Assembly: GCA_030424845.1 (NCBI GenBank) | Contig: JAUHWC010000002.1 | Location: 434,001-498,000, forward strand | DNA: 64,000 nt | Direction of reading: 5' to 3' | Source of the DNA: Alphaproteobacteria bacterium | Lineage (GTDB): Bacteria > Pseudomonadota > Alphaproteobacteria > Sphingomonadales > Sphingomonadaceae | In this document: positions 63,322-64,000 of the stretch, one piece after another | How positions within the stretch are numbered: the stretch's first letter is position 1 | Layout of the letters: every line of letters starts with the position of its first letter | Translations under genes and position numbers: made by a program | Notes under the pieces: model-generated | Seen by the model: only the letters and a program-made list of their open reading frames with translations | Databases searched by the model: none | What the model was told of the DNA's origin: nothing

Positions 63322-64000
63322 TTGGCATCTCCGTTCATCAGCGAGATGTAGTGGCGCCAGAAGCCGCGCAGGTGCGTCTCGTCCATCGTATGGCCTGACT
63401 TGCCGCCATCGGGCATGTCCTTTTCACGATGCTCGCCGCGGCCGATGAACAACCAGTCATCGCCTTCGGCATGCATGCCCACCTGGTTGCGCTCCATGAT
63501 CTCGACATCGTCGGGTGAGACGAATCCGGCCGATCCGAACATGAATTCATGGTCCGAAAGACGGTTGTCGTTGATCTCCTCGGGCACGCCCTTGAGCATG
63601 ACGGGGTAGTTGGCGCTGACCGTCTCATCCACGCTGATCGGCTGGACGGTGCGAATATGTGTCATGATGTAGATCATGTTGGGGAAGACGTAGAGCAACG
63701 GCGCCATCGTGCCGAGCATCTGCTCCGCCTTTTCCTCGCCGTAGCGGGCCTTCATCTGCTCCACATATTCCTTGCGCGCAGGCGAAGGTTCCCCCGGACG
63801 CTTGGCCAGTGGGGCACCGCGATAGTCTTCCACCATGTGACCACCCGGAAGCGAGCGGATCACGTCCGGGATTTCTTCCTCGTGCAGCGTGCTGACGTCG
63901 AGGCCCGATCGGCGCGCGAACAGCTCGAAGGCGATCTTGTGGATGAAGGGACCGTGATAGTCTCCCTCCATCGAGTTCTCGGGCATGTATTTCCAATTGC
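63318..64000 (-). CDS. Aromatic-ring-hydroxylating dioxygenase alpha subunit, C-terminal part (5' end outside the window)
   Basis: About 227 residues of the catalytic domain are present. The frame stays open to the window edge, so the N-terminal Rieske domain lies beyond it. The visible start NWKYMPENSMEGDYHGPFIHK holds the catalytic-iron ligands (His of DYHG and His of FIHK). The final block FWRHYISLMNG is typical of the family. It is the first visible gene of a four-gene operon with beta, ferredoxin and deacetylase-like genes. Confidence 0.92.
   Translation of the reverse strand, partial: NWKYMPENSMEGDYHGPFIHKIAFELFARRSGLDVSTLHEEEIPDVIRSLPGGHMVEDYRGAPLAKRPGEPSPARKEYVEQMKARYGEEKAEQMLGTMAPLLYVFPNMIYIMTHIRTVQPISVDETVSANYPVMLKGVPEEINDNRLSDHEFMFGSAGFVSPDDVEIMERNQVGMHAEGDDWLFIGRGEHREKDMPDGGKSGHTMDETHLRGFWRHYISLMNGDAK

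Overview
The window reads as chromosomal DNA of a GC-rich alphaproteobacterium, most likely a sphingomonad of the Erythrobacteraceae/Sphingomonadaceae type. This is inferred from gene content: an rplM-rpsI pair whose S9 has a long acidic/Ala-rich N-terminus, an Rrf2-suf operon, MmcB, a DivK-like receiver, a PAS_5-type protein, DUF2093, large TonB-dependent receptors and Rieske oxygenases. No rRNA and no CRISPR were seen. One tRNA (Arg, CCG) is present.

Layout. (1) 1-12667 is housekeeping sequence: the 3' end of a metallophosphoesterase, a single-domain response regulator, an alpha/beta-hydrolase-fold protein that lacks its serine nucleophile, rplM-rpsI, ctaA-cutA-Tat-exported protein, a MerC-like protein, thiS-thiG, a long-chain acyl-CoA synthetase, a gamma-glutamyltransferase lipoprotein and pyrD. 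(2) 12668-20568 is an iron-sulfur assembly operon: an Rrf2 regulator behind a recognisable promoter, a Fur-like box and an inverted repeat, then sufB, three non-canonical genes, sufC, sufD, a small lipoprotein gene, sufS, sufT-like, a sufA/iscA-like gene and an SRPBCC gene. Most are joined by ATGA-type overlaps. (3) 20573-44028 is mixed core sequence: purD and xseA with overlapping divergent starts, M23 and M48 peptidases, rpmB, tadA, three pilus-like TadE/TadG genes, RNase T2, nadC, a LytTR two-component pair, a DsbA-like oxidoreductase, a sterol-desaturase-family protein, MmcB and a divergent DUF6152 pair.

(4) 44103-48733 is a mobile-DNA junction. tRNA-Arg(CCG) is followed by a tyrosine integrase, then a DUF3489-DUF2924-large serine recombinase cassette, then an AT-rich stretch with three TTTCCCTG repeats, one of them half of a perfect inverted repeat. 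(5) 48734-64000 is an accessory catabolic island. It holds two paralogous TonB-dependent receptors, a ferredoxin reductase divergent from a stand-alone Rieske oxygenase, a tannase/feruloyl-esterase-like protein with a BBE-type FAD oxidase, a small recombinase-like HTH protein with an SDR, and a second Rieske alpha/beta pair with its own [3Fe-4S]-type ferredoxin and a polysaccharide-deacetylase-like enzyme. The last alpha gene runs off the window.

The most notable signal is an 11-bp palindrome, TTGTC-N-GACAA, with its 10/11 variants. It occurs five times, in each of the three main promoter regions of the island: upstream of receptor 1, twice in the reductase/Rieske divergent gap, and twice between receptor 2 and the HTH-SDR pair. 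It matches the half-site logic of FadR/VanR-type GntR repressors (TnGTnnnACnA). I infer one regulon for uptake and oxidation of an unidentified, probably aromatic or ester-containing, substrate. The regulator is not in the window.

Two coherent reading frames are each broken by a single in-frame stop (TGA at 7496-7498 and TAG at 28847-28849). They are either recent pseudogenes or sequence errors.
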